Assembly (NCBI RefSeq): GCF_000308515.1
Contig: NZ_BAFV01000013.1
Location: 1 to 64,000 of the forward strand
DNA: 64,000 nt
Source of the DNA: Nocardia carnea NBRC 14403
GTDB taxonomy: Bacteria; Actinomycetota; Actinomycetes; Mycobacteriales; Mycobacteriaceae
Direction of reading: 5' to 3'
Each line of letters opens with the position of its first letter. The first letter of the stretch is position 1. The notes beneath the pieces are model-generated. The model was not told the DNA's origin and made no database searches. It worked only from the letters and a program-made list of their open reading frames with translations. The position numbers were made by a program, and so were the translations under genes. Below, one piece after another: positions 10,268 to 20,280 of the stretch.

Positions 10268-12205
10268 TTAAGAGGACTTTGTGCTTTGTGGCGGCTGGAT
10301 GATCCGGGCCAGTTCGTCGAGCACCGTGGGATCCTCGATCGTGGAAGGTATTTCGTAATCCTCGCCCGCTGTCATCTGGCGGATGGTTTTGCGAAGGATC
10401 TTTCCGGAGCGGGTTTTCGGCAGCGCGGGGACGACAACGGCGTTGTACAGTCCGGCGACGGCGCCGATTTGGGTCCGCACCCGCTCACTCAGTTCGTCGC
10501 GCAGCGTTTCGATATCTATCCGGGCATCGGATTTGAGTACTACATAAGCGATCGGCCGCTGCCCCTTGAGTTCATCCGGAAGCCCGATCACCGCGCATTC
10601 GGCCACGGCTTCGTGCCCCGCGACGGCGGCTTCGATACTGCCCGCGGAAAGGCGGTGCCCCGCCATATTGATCACATCATCGCTGCGACCGAGGACGAAA
10701 AGGTAGCCGTCCTCGTCGAAATAGCCCGAGTCGCCGGTCAGGAAATGGCCCGGATACGCCGCCAGGTAGGAGCGTTTGAACCGCTCCTCGTCGTGCCATA
10801 GGCCGGTCAGTGCGCCGGGCGGTAGCGGTAGGCCGATAACGATATTGCCCTCGGTGTTCGCGGCGACCGGATTACCCGAGGAATCCAGGACCCGCAACCG
10901 GTAGCCCGGCACCGGCACCGAGGCGGAACCCGGTTTGATCGGCAGTTGCTGTATCCCCAGTGGATTGGCGCAGATAGGCCAGCCCGTTTCGGTCTGCCAC
11001 CAGTGATCTACCACCGGGCAGTCGTCGCGGCCGGCGAGCAATGTTTCGTCGGCCCAGGTGAAGGTGGCCGGGTCGAGCCGTTCGCCCGCGCAGAACAAGG
11101 CGCGCAGGGAGGATAGGTCGTGCTCATGGGCCGATTCGGCGGTGGGGTCCGCGCGGCGGATGGCCCGCAGCGCGGTGGGCGCGGTGAAGAGGGTATGCAC
11201 CCGGTGCCGGGCGACCACTTTCCAGAATGCGCCGGCATCCGGCGTGCCCACGGGTTTGCCCTCGAACAGCAGTGTGGTGGCCCCGGCCAGCAGTGGGGCG
11301 TAGACGATATACGAATGGCCGACCACCCAGCCCACATCGGAGGCGGCCCACATCACCTGCCCCGGCCCGACATCGTAGATATTGCGCATGGACCAGGTCA
11401 GGGCGACGGCATGCCCGCCGTTGTCGCGCACCACACCCTTCGGTTTACCGGTCGTACCCGAGGTGTACAGCACGTACAGGGGGTCGGTCGCCGCCACCGA
11501 TACCGGATCCACGGGGGCGGCATCGCGTACCGCGACATCCCAGTCGAGCCAGCGCGCCGTTCCGGAAACCGCACCGAAATCGTGCTCGGGAAACCCGGCG
11601 CGCTGTTTCACCAGGACGGTTCCGGGGGCCGCGGTCTCCGCGAGTTCGAGTGCCCGGGCCACGATAGGGGGGTAATCGATGGTGCGACCGGGTTCGAGAC
11701 CGCCCGAGGCGGTCACGATAAGCACCGGTTCCGCGTCGTCGATACGTGCCGCCAACTCGGGCGCGGCGAACCCCCCGAACACCACCGAGTGCACAGCCCC
11801 GATCCGGGCGCAGGCCAGCATCGCGACCACGGCCTCGGGAATCATCGGCAGATAGATAACGACCCGGTCACCGGCCTGGACGCCGAGGTCACGCATGGCG
11901 CCGGCGAATCGGGTGACCCGGTCGAGAAGTTCGGAATAGGTGTAGACCCGGCTTTCGCCGGTCATCGCCGATTCGTAGATCAATGCCGATTGCTCGCCGC
12001 GGCCGCCGATCACATGCCGGTCGAGCGCGTTGTAGCAAGTATTGAGGCGGGCTCCGGGAAACCAGCGCGAAATCGGGCGGGCGGTGTCGAGTGCCTGTTC
12101 CGGCGGGGTATCCCAGTCGATATCTGCCGCGGCCCGGGACCAGAACTCGGCGGGATCGACCAAACTGGTCTGATAGACCGGTCGATACTCGTTCCTCGCG
12201 TTCAC
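10268..12205 (-). CDS. prpE: Propionyl-CoA synthetase / short-chain acyl-CoA synthetase
   Basis: ANL-family ligase of 645 residues that activates propionate (or a similar short acid) with ATP and CoA. The start is GTG 12205. The N-terminal ACAS domain has the ISRWFPGARLNTCYNALDRH signature. The AMP-binding P-loop is YTSGTTGKPKGV (247-258), with WWQTETGWPI and DVINMAGHRLS further on. The C-terminal LPKTRSGKILRK contains the catalytic, acetylation-prone lysine. Propionate use links to the citrate/methylcitrate theme nearby, but prpB/C/D are not in the window. It stands alone on its strand. Confidence 0.88.
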   Translation of the reverse strand: MNARNEYRPVYQTSLVDPAEFWSRAAADIDWDTPPEQALDTARPISRWFPGARLNTCYNALDRHVIGGRGEQSALIYESAMTGESRVYTYSELLDRVTRFAGAMRDLGVQAGDRVVIYLPMIPEAVVAMLACARIGAVHSVVFGGFAAPELAARIDDAEPVLIVTASGGLEPGRTIDYPPIVARALELAETAAPGTVLVKQRAGFPEHDFGAVSGTARWLDWDVAVRDAAPVDPVSVAATDPLYVLYTSGTTGKPKGVVRDNGGHAVALTWSMRNIYDVGPGQVMWAASDVGWVVGHSYIVYAPLLAGATTLLFEGKPVGTPDAGAFWKVVARHRVHTLFTAPTALRAIRRADPTAESAHEHDLSSLRALFCAGERLDPATFTWADETLLAGRDDCPVVDHWWQTETGWPICANPLGIQQLPIKPGSASVPVPGYRLRVLDSSGNPVAANTEGNIVIGLPLPPGALTGLWHDEERFKRSYLAAYPGHFLTGDSGYFDEDGYLFVLGRSDDVINMAGHRLSAGSIEAAVAGHEAVAECAVIGLPDELKGQRPIAYVVLKSDARIDIETLRDELSERVRTQIGAVAGLYNAVVVPALPKTRSGKILRKTIRQMTAGEDYEIPSTIEDPTVLDELARIIQPPQSTKSS

Positions 12206-12512
12206 CCGTGCTCCCTAGCCTCGCAGCAATCCTCGCCTCGATAGATCAGCACGATTGTGGCAGACTTCACGCGACCCCCTGGCGGGTGTCGCGACCATGG
12301 CTTATGCCTGTAATCGGCTGGTCAGTGTGCGCCGACCCGGGCCTAGTACACCAAGAAGTTATTGATCCGTTAGAATCTGATGACACGAATTCGGTCCGTC
12401 GTAGACGCAATTTCTCGGCCAGCCGCGACCCACGGGCAGCTCCACCCGTCGAGCCACTATGCGAGTGTGGAGTTCCCCTGTGGTGCATGGCTGGGGCCAG
12501 GTTGGAAAGTGA
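12206..12512. other. 307-base divergent promoter region, prpE and conservon
   Basis: No gene is recognised. The only notable element is an AT-richer patch at about 12350-12380 containing TAGAAT (12371-12376), a possible -10 for the conservon operon. No matching -35 or operator dyad was seen. Confidence 0.35.
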
Positions 12513-15500
12513 GTGGGAATGCGTGACGCCGCTAGGTCCGGCACGAAGCGCTGGGCGCTTAGTAACTGGGACCTTCGCTGGAAGGTTACGGCCGTCCTGG
12601 CTGTGCCGTTGGCGGTCGCGGTCGGACTCGGTGTGTCGAGGATTTCGGCGCAATGGGGCGAGGCGAACCGGCTGGGCGCGTCTGCCGAGAACGTCAGTCT
12701 CGTTCCGGCGGTCCTCGATCTCAGTTCGGCCACCTCGACCGTCGCGGGTTCACAGGCCATCGCGATCGCGCCCAACCGTTCCATGGTCACCGAGGAAAAT
12801 CTGACAACCCTGGACCAGACCATCACCGTGGCCAAGGATGCGCTCGTCGACCTCGACGACCTTCCGGGCGCGCACCAGGCGTTGTCGGAGATGATCGATC
12901 AGGCCGAGCAGGTGCGTACCGGCGGGCTGGCACCGTCGGGTTCACCGGACGAGGCGGTCGCGGAGCTGGACCGAGCCCGTAACGCCGGTGTCCGCGCTGT
13001 GGAAGCGATCATCGGCGAGGTCGGCGACCCGTCGATCGACCCGGACAAACTCCGGCTGGTCGACGCGCTCAATCTGCGTTCCGCCATGGTCGGCGAAATC
13101 ACCGCCGCCGCCGAGCTGTTACGCGATCAGGAAACCGGTGAGCAGGCCTACCGGGCCGCGACCGATACCGAACTCGCGCTGCTGAACATTCTGAGCCAGC
13201 GCTACAACGCCGAAGACCCCGATATCGTGGCCCTGCGCGAGGGCGTCATCAACCGCCAGGCGATGCTGGATACGCCGGAGGCGCAAGCGGGCCGGATACC
13301 GCTGGGCGAAGCCCGCGAATCGCTGCTGGCGAGCACCTCGACCACCGATAAACTCATCGGCGAGGCGACCACCGAAATCGACAGCGGTGTGCAGCGGATG
13401 GCCGACCGGGCCCTGTCCGACGCCGTCATCTACTCCATCGTGGTGCTGCTGACCATCCTCGCGGCCCTGCTGCTCGCCGTGTTCGTGGCCCGCTCGATGA
13501 TCGTGCCGCTGCACCGGCTGCGGCTGGCCGCGCTGCGCGTCGCCGAAAGCGATCTGCCCGACGAGGTCGCCCAGCTGCGGACCGGTGCCGCACCGGAAGA
13601 AGTCCCACTCGAACCGATGCCCATCCGGTCCGAGGAGGAGATCGGCCAGCTGGCCCGCGCGATCGACGATATCCACGGTCAGGCGCTGCGCCTGGCCAGT
13701 GATCAGGCGCAGATGCGTTCCCAGGTCAACGATATGTTCGAGACCCTGGCGCGGCGCAGTAAATCGCTTGTCGACCATCAGCTCAGCCTCATCGAGGCGA
13801 TGGAGTACGACGAGAAGGATCCGCGACTGCTGGAGAACCTCTTCCGGCTGGACCATCTCGCCGCCCGTATGCGCCGTAACGGCGACAACCTGCTGATTCT
13901 GGCCGGCACCAAACAGCGCCGCGCGAAATCGGCGCCGGTCGAGATCGCCGATGTGCTGCGCGCCGCGATCTCCGAGGTCGAGGACTATGAACGCGTCAAG
14001 CTGGGTGCCACCCCGCGCGGTGCCCTGATCGAACCGGCCGCCTCCGATATGGCGCATCTGTTCGCCGAGCTGCTGGACAACGCGCTGCGGGCCTCGCCGC
14101 CGGAAACCGATGTGAAGTTCACCTTCGCGCAGGCACACGACCAGGGTCTGCTGATCGAGGTCGCCGACCGGGGTATCGGTATGCCGCCGAGCGAGATGGC
14201 CGAGATCAACCGCCGGCTGGAGAACACCGCCGAACCCGGCCCGGACACCGCCCGCCATATGGGTCTGTTCGTCGTCGGCCGGCTCGCGGAACGGCATGGT
14301 CTCAACGTGCGGCTGCGGCCGACCTTCGATACCGCCCGCGATCCCGGCGTCACGGTCACCGTGCATGTGCCGATGAGCCTGATCGTGGCCGGCGAAACCC
14401 AGATCCTGCCGCTGGCGACCGGTTCGGGCCCGCAGCCGCTGGTGCCCAGCGACGGCGGTAAGAAGTCGAAGCCGGAGGAATCCGCCGACGAGGCAGCCGC
14501 CGCGGCACTGCGCAACGCCGGTGGCCAGTCCATGCAGACCCGCGGTATCAGTCGTACCGCCGACGGCAACATGATGGTCACCGTCGATCCCGGGATGAGC
14601 GGTCCGCTGCCGGCGGTCGAACGTCCCAAGCCGGGCGAGCGTCCGGGCGGTCCGGCGCCGGCGGGCCCGGGTGGCCTGCCGCAGCGTCAGCCCGGTTCCG
14701 CGATGGCCGGCGGTCTGCGTGACGGCGAACAGGGCACCACGAGCCTGCGCCAGGCCAGTGCGGGCAGTACCGCGCAGCGCGGCAAACTTGCCGCGGCCAA
14801 CCTCCCCAAACGCAATCTCGGCCCCGGCGGTGGCGGTGGCGGTGCCACCCCGACCCTGCCGCCGCGTACCCCGGGCGATTCGCCCGCGGGCGGCGCGCGC
14901 CCCACGGAGAGCGGCCTCAGCGGGTTGCCGCAGCGTGGTGGGTCGCCGCAGCCGGGACCCGGTGGCCTGCCGCAGCGTCAGCCGGGTGGGGGTGACGCAT
15001 CGCGGCCCGGCCCGAGTGGTCTGCCGCAGCGTCAGCCGACCGGTGACGCACCGCAATCCGGCCCCGGCGGTTTGCCGCAGCGTCAGCCGGCCGGCGGCGA
15101 AGCAACGTCATCCGGGTCCGGTGGTCTGCCGCAGCGTCGTCCCGGCGCGAACGGTGCCCCCGGAAATCCCCAGACACCGCCCGCGCGTCCCGATTCCGAG
15201 CGCCCCGCCGAAACCGCGTCGGAAACGGCGGCACCACAGCGTCCTGCCGGACCGGTACCCCCGCGGCGTCCGGCCCCGCAGGGGCCCAACGGGCTGCCGC
15301 AACGCGAACCCGGTACGAACGGTGCCCGCGAATCCGGTGGCCCGGGTCTGCCCCAGCGTCGTCCGGCGGGCGACCAGGAACGGCCGCCGCAGGCCGATAC
15401 CGCGTCCGGTGCCCTGTCCACCCGGCGGGAACCCACACGTAACGGTCTGCCGTCCCGCGATACCTCCGGTGAACTGCCGGCGCAGCGTGGACCGGCCGAG

Positions 15501-16289
15501 GGCCGGCCGTCGCGGGAATCTTCCGGCGAACTCCCCGCCCAGCGGGGCCCCGCCGGCGGTCCGCCGCCCCGGCACAAATCCCCGGGCAGCGGGTTACCGC
15601 AGCGAGCTGCGAGCGGCAGTGGCCTGCCGCAGCGCAACTCGGCCGGTAACGGACGTCCCGAACCTGCCGGAGCCGAGAACGGTCTGCCGCAGCGGGAGAA
15701 CGCTGCCCCGCAGCGCCCGCCCCGCCCCGAGGAGACGGGAGGGCTGCCGCGGCGGCAGCCGGGTGGATACACCGCCGAACGGTTCGACAACCCGCCGGGT
15801 GTCGCGCTGCCCCGGGAACCGGAACCCGCCGAGGACTCGGCGCCGGCCCGTGAGTCCGGCCGGCACAGTTACAAGTCCAACCCGGCGAAGACGGCTTCGT
15901 TCTTCCAGACCCGACTGCAGCCGGCCGAGGAAACCGACAACATCATCGGCGGTACGCCCATTTTCGCGGAGATGATGTCGGCCTGGCTGTCGGATCCGAA
16001 CGCCGACCGTTCCCAGGCCGTCGCCTCCTTCGAATCACCGGGCGACGAGGGCTGGACGGCTGCTCGACGGGCCAGCGAGGCAGAACCCGAAACCCGCACC
16101 TCGGCCGGTCTTCCGCAACGTAATCCGGGCGGCCGGCTGGTGCCCGGCGCCGTCAACGGCGCCCAGGAGCGGACGCCGAGTCGCAATCCCGAAACGATCC
16201 GGTCTAGTTTGAGTCGGCACCAGCAAGGTGTTCGGGATGGCCGTGCAATGCGAGCAATGAACCTAACCGGAGACAAAGGAGACCGATGA
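12513..16289 (+). CDS. cvnA: Conservon sensor kinase-like protein with repetitive tail (CvnA)
   Basis: A 1,258-residue membrane protein heading a conservon. TM1 is about 24-41, an extracytoplasmic helical region of the nitrate/nitrite-sensing type is about 45-300, TM2 305-327, then a HAMP-like linker. The DHp-like helix has H448 in [12 protein letters not shown]. The ATPase has N523 ([12 protein letters not shown]) and the G-box DRGIGM (552-557). After residue 620 the protein is Pro/Gly/Arg-rich and disordered, with twelve exact GLPQR copies. It ends in a conserved-looking segment ([31 protein letters not shown]). GTG 12513 and ATG 12519 are both possible starts. Conservons relay signals through a roadblock protein and a small GTPase; the ligand is unknown. 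Confidence 0.88.
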   Translation: MGMRDAARSGTKRWALSNWDLRWKVTAVLAVPLAVAVGLGVSRISAQWGEANRLGASAENVSLVPAVLDLSSATSTVAGSQAIAIAPNRSMVTEENLTTLDQTITVAKDALVDLDDLPGAHQALSEMIDQAEQVRTGGLAPSGSPDEAVAELDRARNAGVRAVEAIIGEVGDPSIDPDKLRLVDALNLRSAMVGEITAAAELLRDQETGEQAYRAATDTELALLNILSQRYNAEDPDIVALREGVINRQAMLDTPEAQAGRIPLGEARESLLASTSTTDKLIGEATTEIDSGVQRMADRALSDAVIYSIVVLLTILAALLLAVFVARSMIVPLHRLRLAALRVAESDLPDEVAQLRTGAAPEEVPLEPMPIRSEEEIGQLARAIDDIHGQALRLASDQAQMRSQVNDMFETLARRSKSLVDHQLSLIEAMEYDEKDPRLLENLFRLDHLAARMRRNGDNLLILAGTKQRRAKSAPVEIADVLRAAISEVEDYERVKLGATPRGALIEPAASDMAHLFAELLDNALRASPPETDVKFTFAQAHDQGLLIEVADRGIGMPPSEMAEINRRLENTAEPGPDTARHMGLFVVGRLAERHGLNVRLRPTFDTARDPGVTVTVHVPMSLIVAGETQILPLATGSGPQPLVPSDGGKKSKPEESADEAAAAALRNAGGQSMQTRGISRTADGNMMVTVDPGMSGPLPAVERPKPGERPGGPAPAGPGGLPQRQPGSAMAGGLRDGEQGTTSLRQASAGSTAQRGKLAAANLPKRNLGPGGGGGGATPTLPPRTPGDSPAGGARPTESGLSGLPQRGGSPQPGPGGLPQRQPGGGDASRPGPSGLPQRQPTGDAPQSGPGGLPQRQPAGGEATSSGSGGLPQRRPGANGAPGNPQTPPARPDSERPAETASETAAPQRPAGPVPPRRPAPQGPNGLPQREPGTNGARESGGPGLPQRRPAGDQERPPQADTASGALSTRREPTRNGLPSRDTSGELPAQRGPAEGRPSRESSGELPAQRGPAGGPPPRHKSPGSGLPQRAASGSGLPQRNSAGNGRPEPAGAENGLPQRENAAPQRPPRPEETGGLPRRQPGGYTAERFDNPPGVALPREPEPAEDSAPARESGRHSYKSNPAKTASFFQTRLQPAEETDNIIGGTPIFAEMMSAWLSDPNADRSQAVASFESPGDEGWTAARRASEAEPETRTSAGLPQRNPGGRLVPGAVNGAQERTPSRNPETIRSSLSRHQQGVRDGRAMRAMNLTGDKGDR
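14670..15765 (+). repeat. Degenerate repeat region encoding GLPQR motifs
   Basis: Within cvnA this stretch encodes eleven of the twelve exact GLPQR motifs, usually in a G/S-G-L-P-Q-R-x-P-G context, plus variants GLPSR, GLPRR, NLPKR and ELPAQR. The twelfth exact copy is isolated near residue 1200, after the folded-looking patch. At DNA level the core is CTGCCGCAGCG with drifting spacers, so it is an old, selected protein repeat and not a recent tandem expansion. Confidence 0.8.
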
Positions 16290-16699
16290 ACCCCGAACTA
16301 GGTGGTACGAACCGTCAGTTGGATTGGCTGGTTTCGAACTTCGCAGGCGAGGTTCCTGGCGTAGCCCATGCCGTTCTGGTCTCGGCCGACGGCCTGCTGA
16401 TGGCGGCGAGTGCCCAGCTACCGGTCGATCGGGCCGAACAGCTTTCGGCTGTTACGGCAGGTCTGGCCAGTCTCTCGGTGGGTGTGTCCAATCTCTTCGA
16501 GGGCGGGACGGTCCTGCAGTCCGTCGTCGAAATGGAACACGGCTACCTGCTGTTGATGGCGGTAGGTGACGGGTCATACCTCGCTGTTCTGACCAATACG
16601 TCCTGCGATATCGGACAGGTCGGATACGAAATGGCTTTGTTGGTCGAACGCGTGGGCCAGACAGTTCAGGCCACTCCGCGCGTCACAATGGGTTCCTGA
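16286..16699 (+). CDS. cvnB: Roadblock/LC7 domain protein (CvnB)
   Basis: A 137-residue roadblock/longin-type protein, the predicted GTPase regulator or scaffold of the conservon. The pattern [31 protein letters not shown], then [22 protein letters not shown], then the beta hairpin [18 protein letters not shown], is standard for the family. The ATG overlaps the cvnA stop by four bases (ATGA), so translation is coupled. It acts in the cytoplasm with the GTPase at 17062. Confidence 0.92.
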   Translation: MNPELGGTNRQLDWLVSNFAGEVPGVAHAVLVSADGLLMAASAQLPVDRAEQLSAVTAGLASLSVGVSNLFEGGTVLQSVVEMEHGYLLLMAVGDGSYLAVLTNTSCDIGQVGYEMALLVERVGQTVQATPRVTMGS

Positions 16700-16706
16700 T
16701 GGTGGG

Positions 16707-17081
16707 ATGGACATAGAGGATCACCGCGTGGGAGGTTCCGAGCCCAGTCTCGTGCGCCCGTACTCGCTGACCGCCGGTCGTACCCGGCCGAAGGTGGAGC
16801 TGGCGCTCGAGGCTCTCGTTGCGTCCCATCCCATTCCGCTCGAACGCCAGTACGAACTGAGCAATATCGAGAACTCGATAGTCGAGTTGTGCAGGGAGTC
16901 GCCGTCGGTCGCCGAACTTGCGGCGCGACTGGGTATACCGATCGGGGTGGCGCGTGTATTGGTAGCGGACCTGATCGAAGCCGGGCATGTCCGCGTTTCG
17001 GCGACTTTGAAAGACGATTCCAGCGACGATGAACGTCGCGAGCTGATCGAAAGGGTTCTCAGTGGACTCCGGCGTATATGA
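16707..17081 (+). CDS. cvnC: DUF742 protein (CvnC)
   Basis: A 124-residue DUF742 protein. The N-terminal SLVRPYSLTAGRTRP and the winged-helix-like SVAELAARLGIPIGVARVLVADLIEAGHV are typical. It starts seven bases after the cvnB stop; an ATG at 16699 ends after five codons and is ruled out. Its 3' end overlaps cvnD by 20 bases. Its biochemical role is unknown, though the helix-turn-helix-like fold suggests DNA or protein binding. Confidence 0.9.
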   Translation: MDIEDHRVGGSEPSLVRPYSLTAGRTRPKVELALEALVASHPIPLERQYELSNIENSIVELCRESPSVAELAARLGIPIGVARVLVADLIEAGHVRVSATLKDDSSDDERRELIERVLSGLRRI

Positions 17082-17664
17082 TTCGACGGCGCAGGTCGAT
17101 ACCCGTGTCATCAAGCCGACCTCGGCAAAGATCGTGGTCGCGGGCGGGTTCGGCGTGGGCAAAACGACGCTGGTGGGGGCAGTTTCGGAAATCGTCCCGT
17201 TGAGAACCGAGGCTCTGGTGACCAACGCCAGCGCCGGGATCGACAATCTCGCGGGTATCGAGAGCAAATCCACCACCACGGTGGCGATGGACTTCGGCCG
17301 TATCAGCCTGGCGGACGATCTGGTGCTGTACCTGTTCGGTACTCCGGGCCAGTACCGCTTCTGGTTCATGTGGGACGACCTGATCCGTGGCGCCATCGGC
17401 GCGGTGGTGTTGATCGATACCCGCCGCCTGGAGGACAGCTTCGCGGCGGTCGACTACTTCGAGGCGCGCAACCTGCCGTTCCTCGTCGCGCTCAACCAGT
17501 TCGACGATGCCCCGCAGTACCCGATCGAGGATATTCGGCAGGCGCTGGCGGTTCCCGCCGATGTGCCGATCATGCCGATCGACGCCCGGCGCCGGGAACC
17601 GGCCAAGGAGGCGCTGGTGCGGCTCACCGAGTACGCCCTGCAGAAGGTCACCCGCGGGTACTGA
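17062..17664 (+). CDS. cvnD: Conservon small GTPase (CvnD)
   Basis: A 200-residue Ras-like G protein of the bacterial MglA/Cvn type. The P-loop is GGFGVGKTT (about 28-36), switch II has GTPGQYRFWFMW, the base-specifying motif is NQFD, and a later segment reads MPIDARRREP. The start is a GTG inside the end of cvnC. It is the output of the conservon, presumably controlled by the roadblock protein. No P450 or extra effector gene follows; the next gene is accD3. Confidence 0.93.
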   Translation: MDSGVYDSTAQVDTRVIKPTSAKIVVAGGFGVGKTTLVGAVSEIVPLRTEALVTNASAGIDNLAGIESKSTTTVAMDFGRISLADDLVLYLFGTPGQYRFWFMWDDLIRGAIGAVVLIDTRRLEDSFAAVDYFEARNLPFLVALNQFDDAPQYPIEDIRQALAVPADVPIMPIDARRREPAKEALVRLTEYALQKVTRGY

Positions 17665-17736
17665 TGCGGTGCCGGTCATACTGGGCGGCGTGCCGGTAGG
17701 GACAGTTGAGGTGCCGGGCGGCCCGGGAGGGCTCGG

Positions 17737-19248
17737 ATGACGCCGGCGAAACGCCGGATCGGCTCGTGCGAGCTGCTCGACGCGCTGCTCGATCCGGGAA
17801 CATTCGTGAGCTGGGATGCGCCGCCGATAGCGGTGGCGCCGACCGGCGCCTATCGGTCCGCGCTGGCCGAGGCGGCCGACGCGGCGGGTACCGACGAATC
17901 GGTCCGCACCGGCGAAGGCCGGTTGCGTGGGCGGCGTATCGCGGTTATCGCGTGTGAGTTCGCGTTCCTGGCGGGCTCGGTGGGCGTCGCCGCGGCCGAA
18001 CGGATCGTCGCCGCCGTCGAGCGGGCGACAGCGGAGGGACTACCGCTGGTCGTCTCACCGACGTCGGGCGGCACCAGAATGCAGGAGGGCACGGTCGCCT
18101 TCGTGCAGATGGTGAAGATCGCCGGTGCCGTAGCCACCCATAAATCGGCCGGTCACCCCTATATCGTGTACCTCCGGAACCCGACCATGGGCGGGGTTTT
18201 CGCGTCCTGGGGGTCGCTCGGGCACATCACCTTCGCCGAACCCGGCGCACTCATCGGCTTTCTCGGGCCGCGCGTGTACGAGGCCCTGTACGGCCGCCCG
18301 TTCCCACCCGGTGTGCAGACCGCGGAGAACCTGTATCGAAGCGGGGTCATCGACGGAGTGGTCGAGGTATCGGTCTTCCGGCGGATCGCCCACCGGGCCC
18401 TGAGCGTGTTCAGCGGGGTCCCGGATGAGCCGAAACCTGCAGCCGGAGATCGTTGTTCCAGTGTCGAGCCGATACCGGTCGAAGCATGGGAGTCGGTGCG
18501 TATTTCGCGGCGACCCGAGCGTCCGGGTATTCGTGAACTTCTGCGCCGGAGCAGGCAGCGGGTGCCGCTCAGCGGAACGGGACAGGGGGAAACCGATCGC
18601 ACGGTGGTCCTTGCGCTGGCTCGTTTCCAGGGCCGTCCGTGTGTTGTGTTCGGTCACGATCGTGCGCATCAGGATCCGGAGCACACCATGGGCCCGGCCG
18701 CCCTGCGATCGGCGCGGCGCAGTATGCAGCTCGCCGCCGAACTAGGGCTCCCGCTGGTGTTGGTGATCGATACGATCGGTGCCGCGCTGTCCAAGGAAGC
18801 CGAGGAGCGGGGATTGGCACCCGAAATCGCCCGCTGTATAGCCGATCTGGTGACCCTGGACACCCCCACCGTCTCGGTGCTACTCGGCCAGGGAACCGGC
18901 GGTGGCGCACTGGCCCTGCTGCCCGCCGACCGGGTGCTGGCGGCGACACACGGCTGGCTGGCGCCGCTGCCGCCCGAGGGCGCGAGCGCCATCGTCCACC
19001 GCGATACCGAGCACGCTGCGGAATTGGCTGCGCAGCAGCGGATCCGGTCGGCGGATCTGCTGGCCGACGGGATCGTGGATCGAATTGTGCCCGAATATCC
19101 GGACGCGGCAGCGGAACCGGACCAATTCTCACGCCGCATGGTTGCTGCCATCGCCGAGGAACTGACTGCGCTATCGACCCGCCCCGCGGATCGGTTGCGG
19201 GAGATCCGGCACCTCCGGTACCGCCGCCTGGGGCTGCCGGACCGATAG
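17737..19248 (+). CDS. accD3: Carboxyltransferase AccD3
   Basis: A 503-residue acyl-CoA carboxylase carboxyltransferase with beta- and alpha-like crotonase-fold halves. The first half has TGEGRLRGRRIAVIACEFAFLAGSVGVAAAERI and SGGTRMQEGTVAFVQMVKI; the second has LVLVIDTIGAALS, the oxyanion-type VLLGQGTGGGALALLPADR and PLPPEGASAIVHRDT. It moves carboxyl from biotin carrier protein to an acyl-CoA. It is collinear with recalled Rv0904c. The true substrate of AccD3 is poorly known. No biotin carboxylase gene is nearby, so it must use a distant AccA-type subunit. Confidence 0.9.
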   Translation: MTPAKRRIGSCELLDALLDPGTFVSWDAPPIAVAPTGAYRSALAEAADAAGTDESVRTGEGRLRGRRIAVIACEFAFLAGSVGVAAAERIVAAVERATAEGLPLVVSPTSGGTRMQEGTVAFVQMVKIAGAVATHKSAGHPYIVYLRNPTMGGVFASWGSLGHITFAEPGALIGFLGPRVYEALYGRPFPPGVQTAENLYRSGVIDGVVEVSVFRRIAHRALSVFSGVPDEPKPAAGDRCSSVEPIPVEAWESVRISRRPERPGIRELLRRSRQRVPLSGTGQGETDRTVVLALARFQGRPCVVFGHDRAHQDPEHTMGPAALRSARRSMQLAAELGLPLVLVIDTIGAALSKEAEERGLAPEIARCIADLVTLDTPTVSVLLGQGTGGGALALLPADRVLAATHGWLAPLPPEGASAIVHRDTEHAAELAAQQRIRSADLLADGIVDRIVPEYPDAAAEPDQFSRRMVAAIAEELTALSTRPADRLREIRHLRYRRLGLPDR

Positions 19249-19357
19249 TTCGGTCGTGCGCCGACGACGGGTTTGCGCCGCGTACCGACCGGCCCTCGCT
19301 GCCGTGTTCGGAACCGCCGACCGGTCGCGGCACGGATGGTTCTGAGACCGCCTTCGC

Positions 19358-19906
19358 TCAGCTCTCCGGTTCCGGTTCCGGTTTCGACCAGGCGAGGATC
19401 ATCGCCGGTGCGCAACCGCCGGCCAGTAGCGTCGCCAGGAGCATGACCCCGCCGGCGTAGGCGGTGCGGAAGGCATCGGCCTCCGGGAACAGTGCGCCGC
19501 TGTAGATGAGGTACATCACCGGGATCACGCAGAGTGACTGCGTAATGGTGAGGCCGATCGAGCGCGCGGTTTCGCGCTGGGCCATCTCCAATTCGTCGAG
19601 GGTTTCGGCGGGCGCGTTGTCCTGGGCGTGCGACACGATCCGCACCATGGTCCACGAGGGCAGGAAGAGCAGGGCGCCCAGGCCCGCCAGGAGGGCCGCC
19701 CATTCGAGGCCGAACGCGCACAGTACGCCGCTGACGAACATGGCGGTCAGGGCCACGGTAGCGGTGATCACCAGCGCATGCCGGCGGCCGCGGGTACGCC
19801 AGCGGGGCAGCATGCCGGCGAGCTGTTTCTCCCGGACGAGCCACCGCCGGACGCGGTAGGCCTGATAGCGATCGATCAAGGTGGACGGTCCGGTGGCTGC
19901 GGTCAT
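19358..19906 (-). CDS. Small membrane protein paired with XRE regulator
   Basis: A 182-residue protein of unknown function. It has a basic amphipathic N-terminus (YQAYRVRRWLVREKQL) and about four transmembrane helices in two hairpins: 46-70, 75-93, then two after the soluble loop NAPAETLDELEMAQRETARS. ATG 19906 overlaps the stop of the upstream regulator by four bases (ATGA), so the pair is one operon under the regulator's own promoter. Compact HTH plus multi-pass membrane pairs are common in Gram-positive bacteria, and the regulator often represses its partner. Confidence 0.8.
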   Translation of the reverse strand: MTAATGPSTLIDRYQAYRVRRWLVREKQLAGMLPRWRTRGRRHALVITATVALTAMFVSGVLCAFGLEWAALLAGLGALLFLPSWTMVRIVSHAQDNAPAETLDELEMAQRETARSIGLTITQSLCVIPVMYLIYSGALFPEADAFRTAYAGGVMLLATLLAGGCAPAMILAWSKPEPEPES

Positions 19907-20181
19907 GGCAGCTTTCCTTTCTCGCGCGGATAGAGCTCGGCCGACAGCGGGGTGAATTCGGTGCGGGAGAACACCGCCTCGACCGGTAGCCCGAACACCT
20001 CGCAGATCCGCAGGGCCAGGTCCAGGCTGGGGTAGTGGTTGCCGCGTTCGAGTGCGCCGATCGTCTGGGGGTTGACGTTCACCGCCTCCGCCAGTGCGGC
20101 CCGCGACATCCGGTGTTCCGCGCGCAGTACTGCGATGCGGTTGTAGATGGGGAGGGTTTCCCCGCGTCTTACTGGGCTCAC
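19903..20181 (-). CDS. Small XRE-family regulator
   Basis: A 92-residue protein that is essentially one Cro/C1-type HTH: NRIAVLRAEHRMSRAALAEAVNVNPQTIGALERGNHYPSLDLALRICEVFGLPVEAVF. The start is placed at GTG 20181, directly next to a palindrome (20182-20196) that is probably its own operator. A TTGACA lies at 20217-20212 on this strand. This layout gives little or no 5' leader. The membrane gene at 19906 is translationally coupled to it. Confidence 0.85.
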   Translation of the reverse strand: MSPVRRGETLPIYNRIAVLRAEHRMSRAALAEAVNVNPQTIGALERGNHYPSLDLALRICEVFGLPVEAVFSRTEFTPLSAELYPREKGKLP

Positions 20182-20196
20182 ACAACATAGTGTTGT
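20182..20196 (-). promoter_or_regulatory. Palindromic operator of the XRE pair
   Basis: ACAACA-TAG-TGTTGT is a perfect 6-3-6 inverted repeat abutting the GTG start. It lies downstream of a consensus TTGACA -35 (20217-20212, minus strand) and covers the -10/start region. That position suits autorepression by the encoded HTH protein. Confidence 0.65.
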
Positions 20197-20280
20197 AAAA
20201 ACCCAACGATCTGTCAAGGTGATTCGGACACGAGGCCCGGATCGTTGACCTGCCGCCGAACCGCTCCTACCGTCGAGGCG

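Noticed and set aside
13119-15056. 645-codon open frame antisense to cvnA
   Set aside because: It is a codon-bias mirror of the high-GC sense gene; composition is Arg/His/Gln-rich with no family signature.
14670-15765. CRISPR-like regular repeats
   Set aside because: The repeats are degenerate, in frame and encode GLPQR motifs in a protein tail; there are no uniform spacers.
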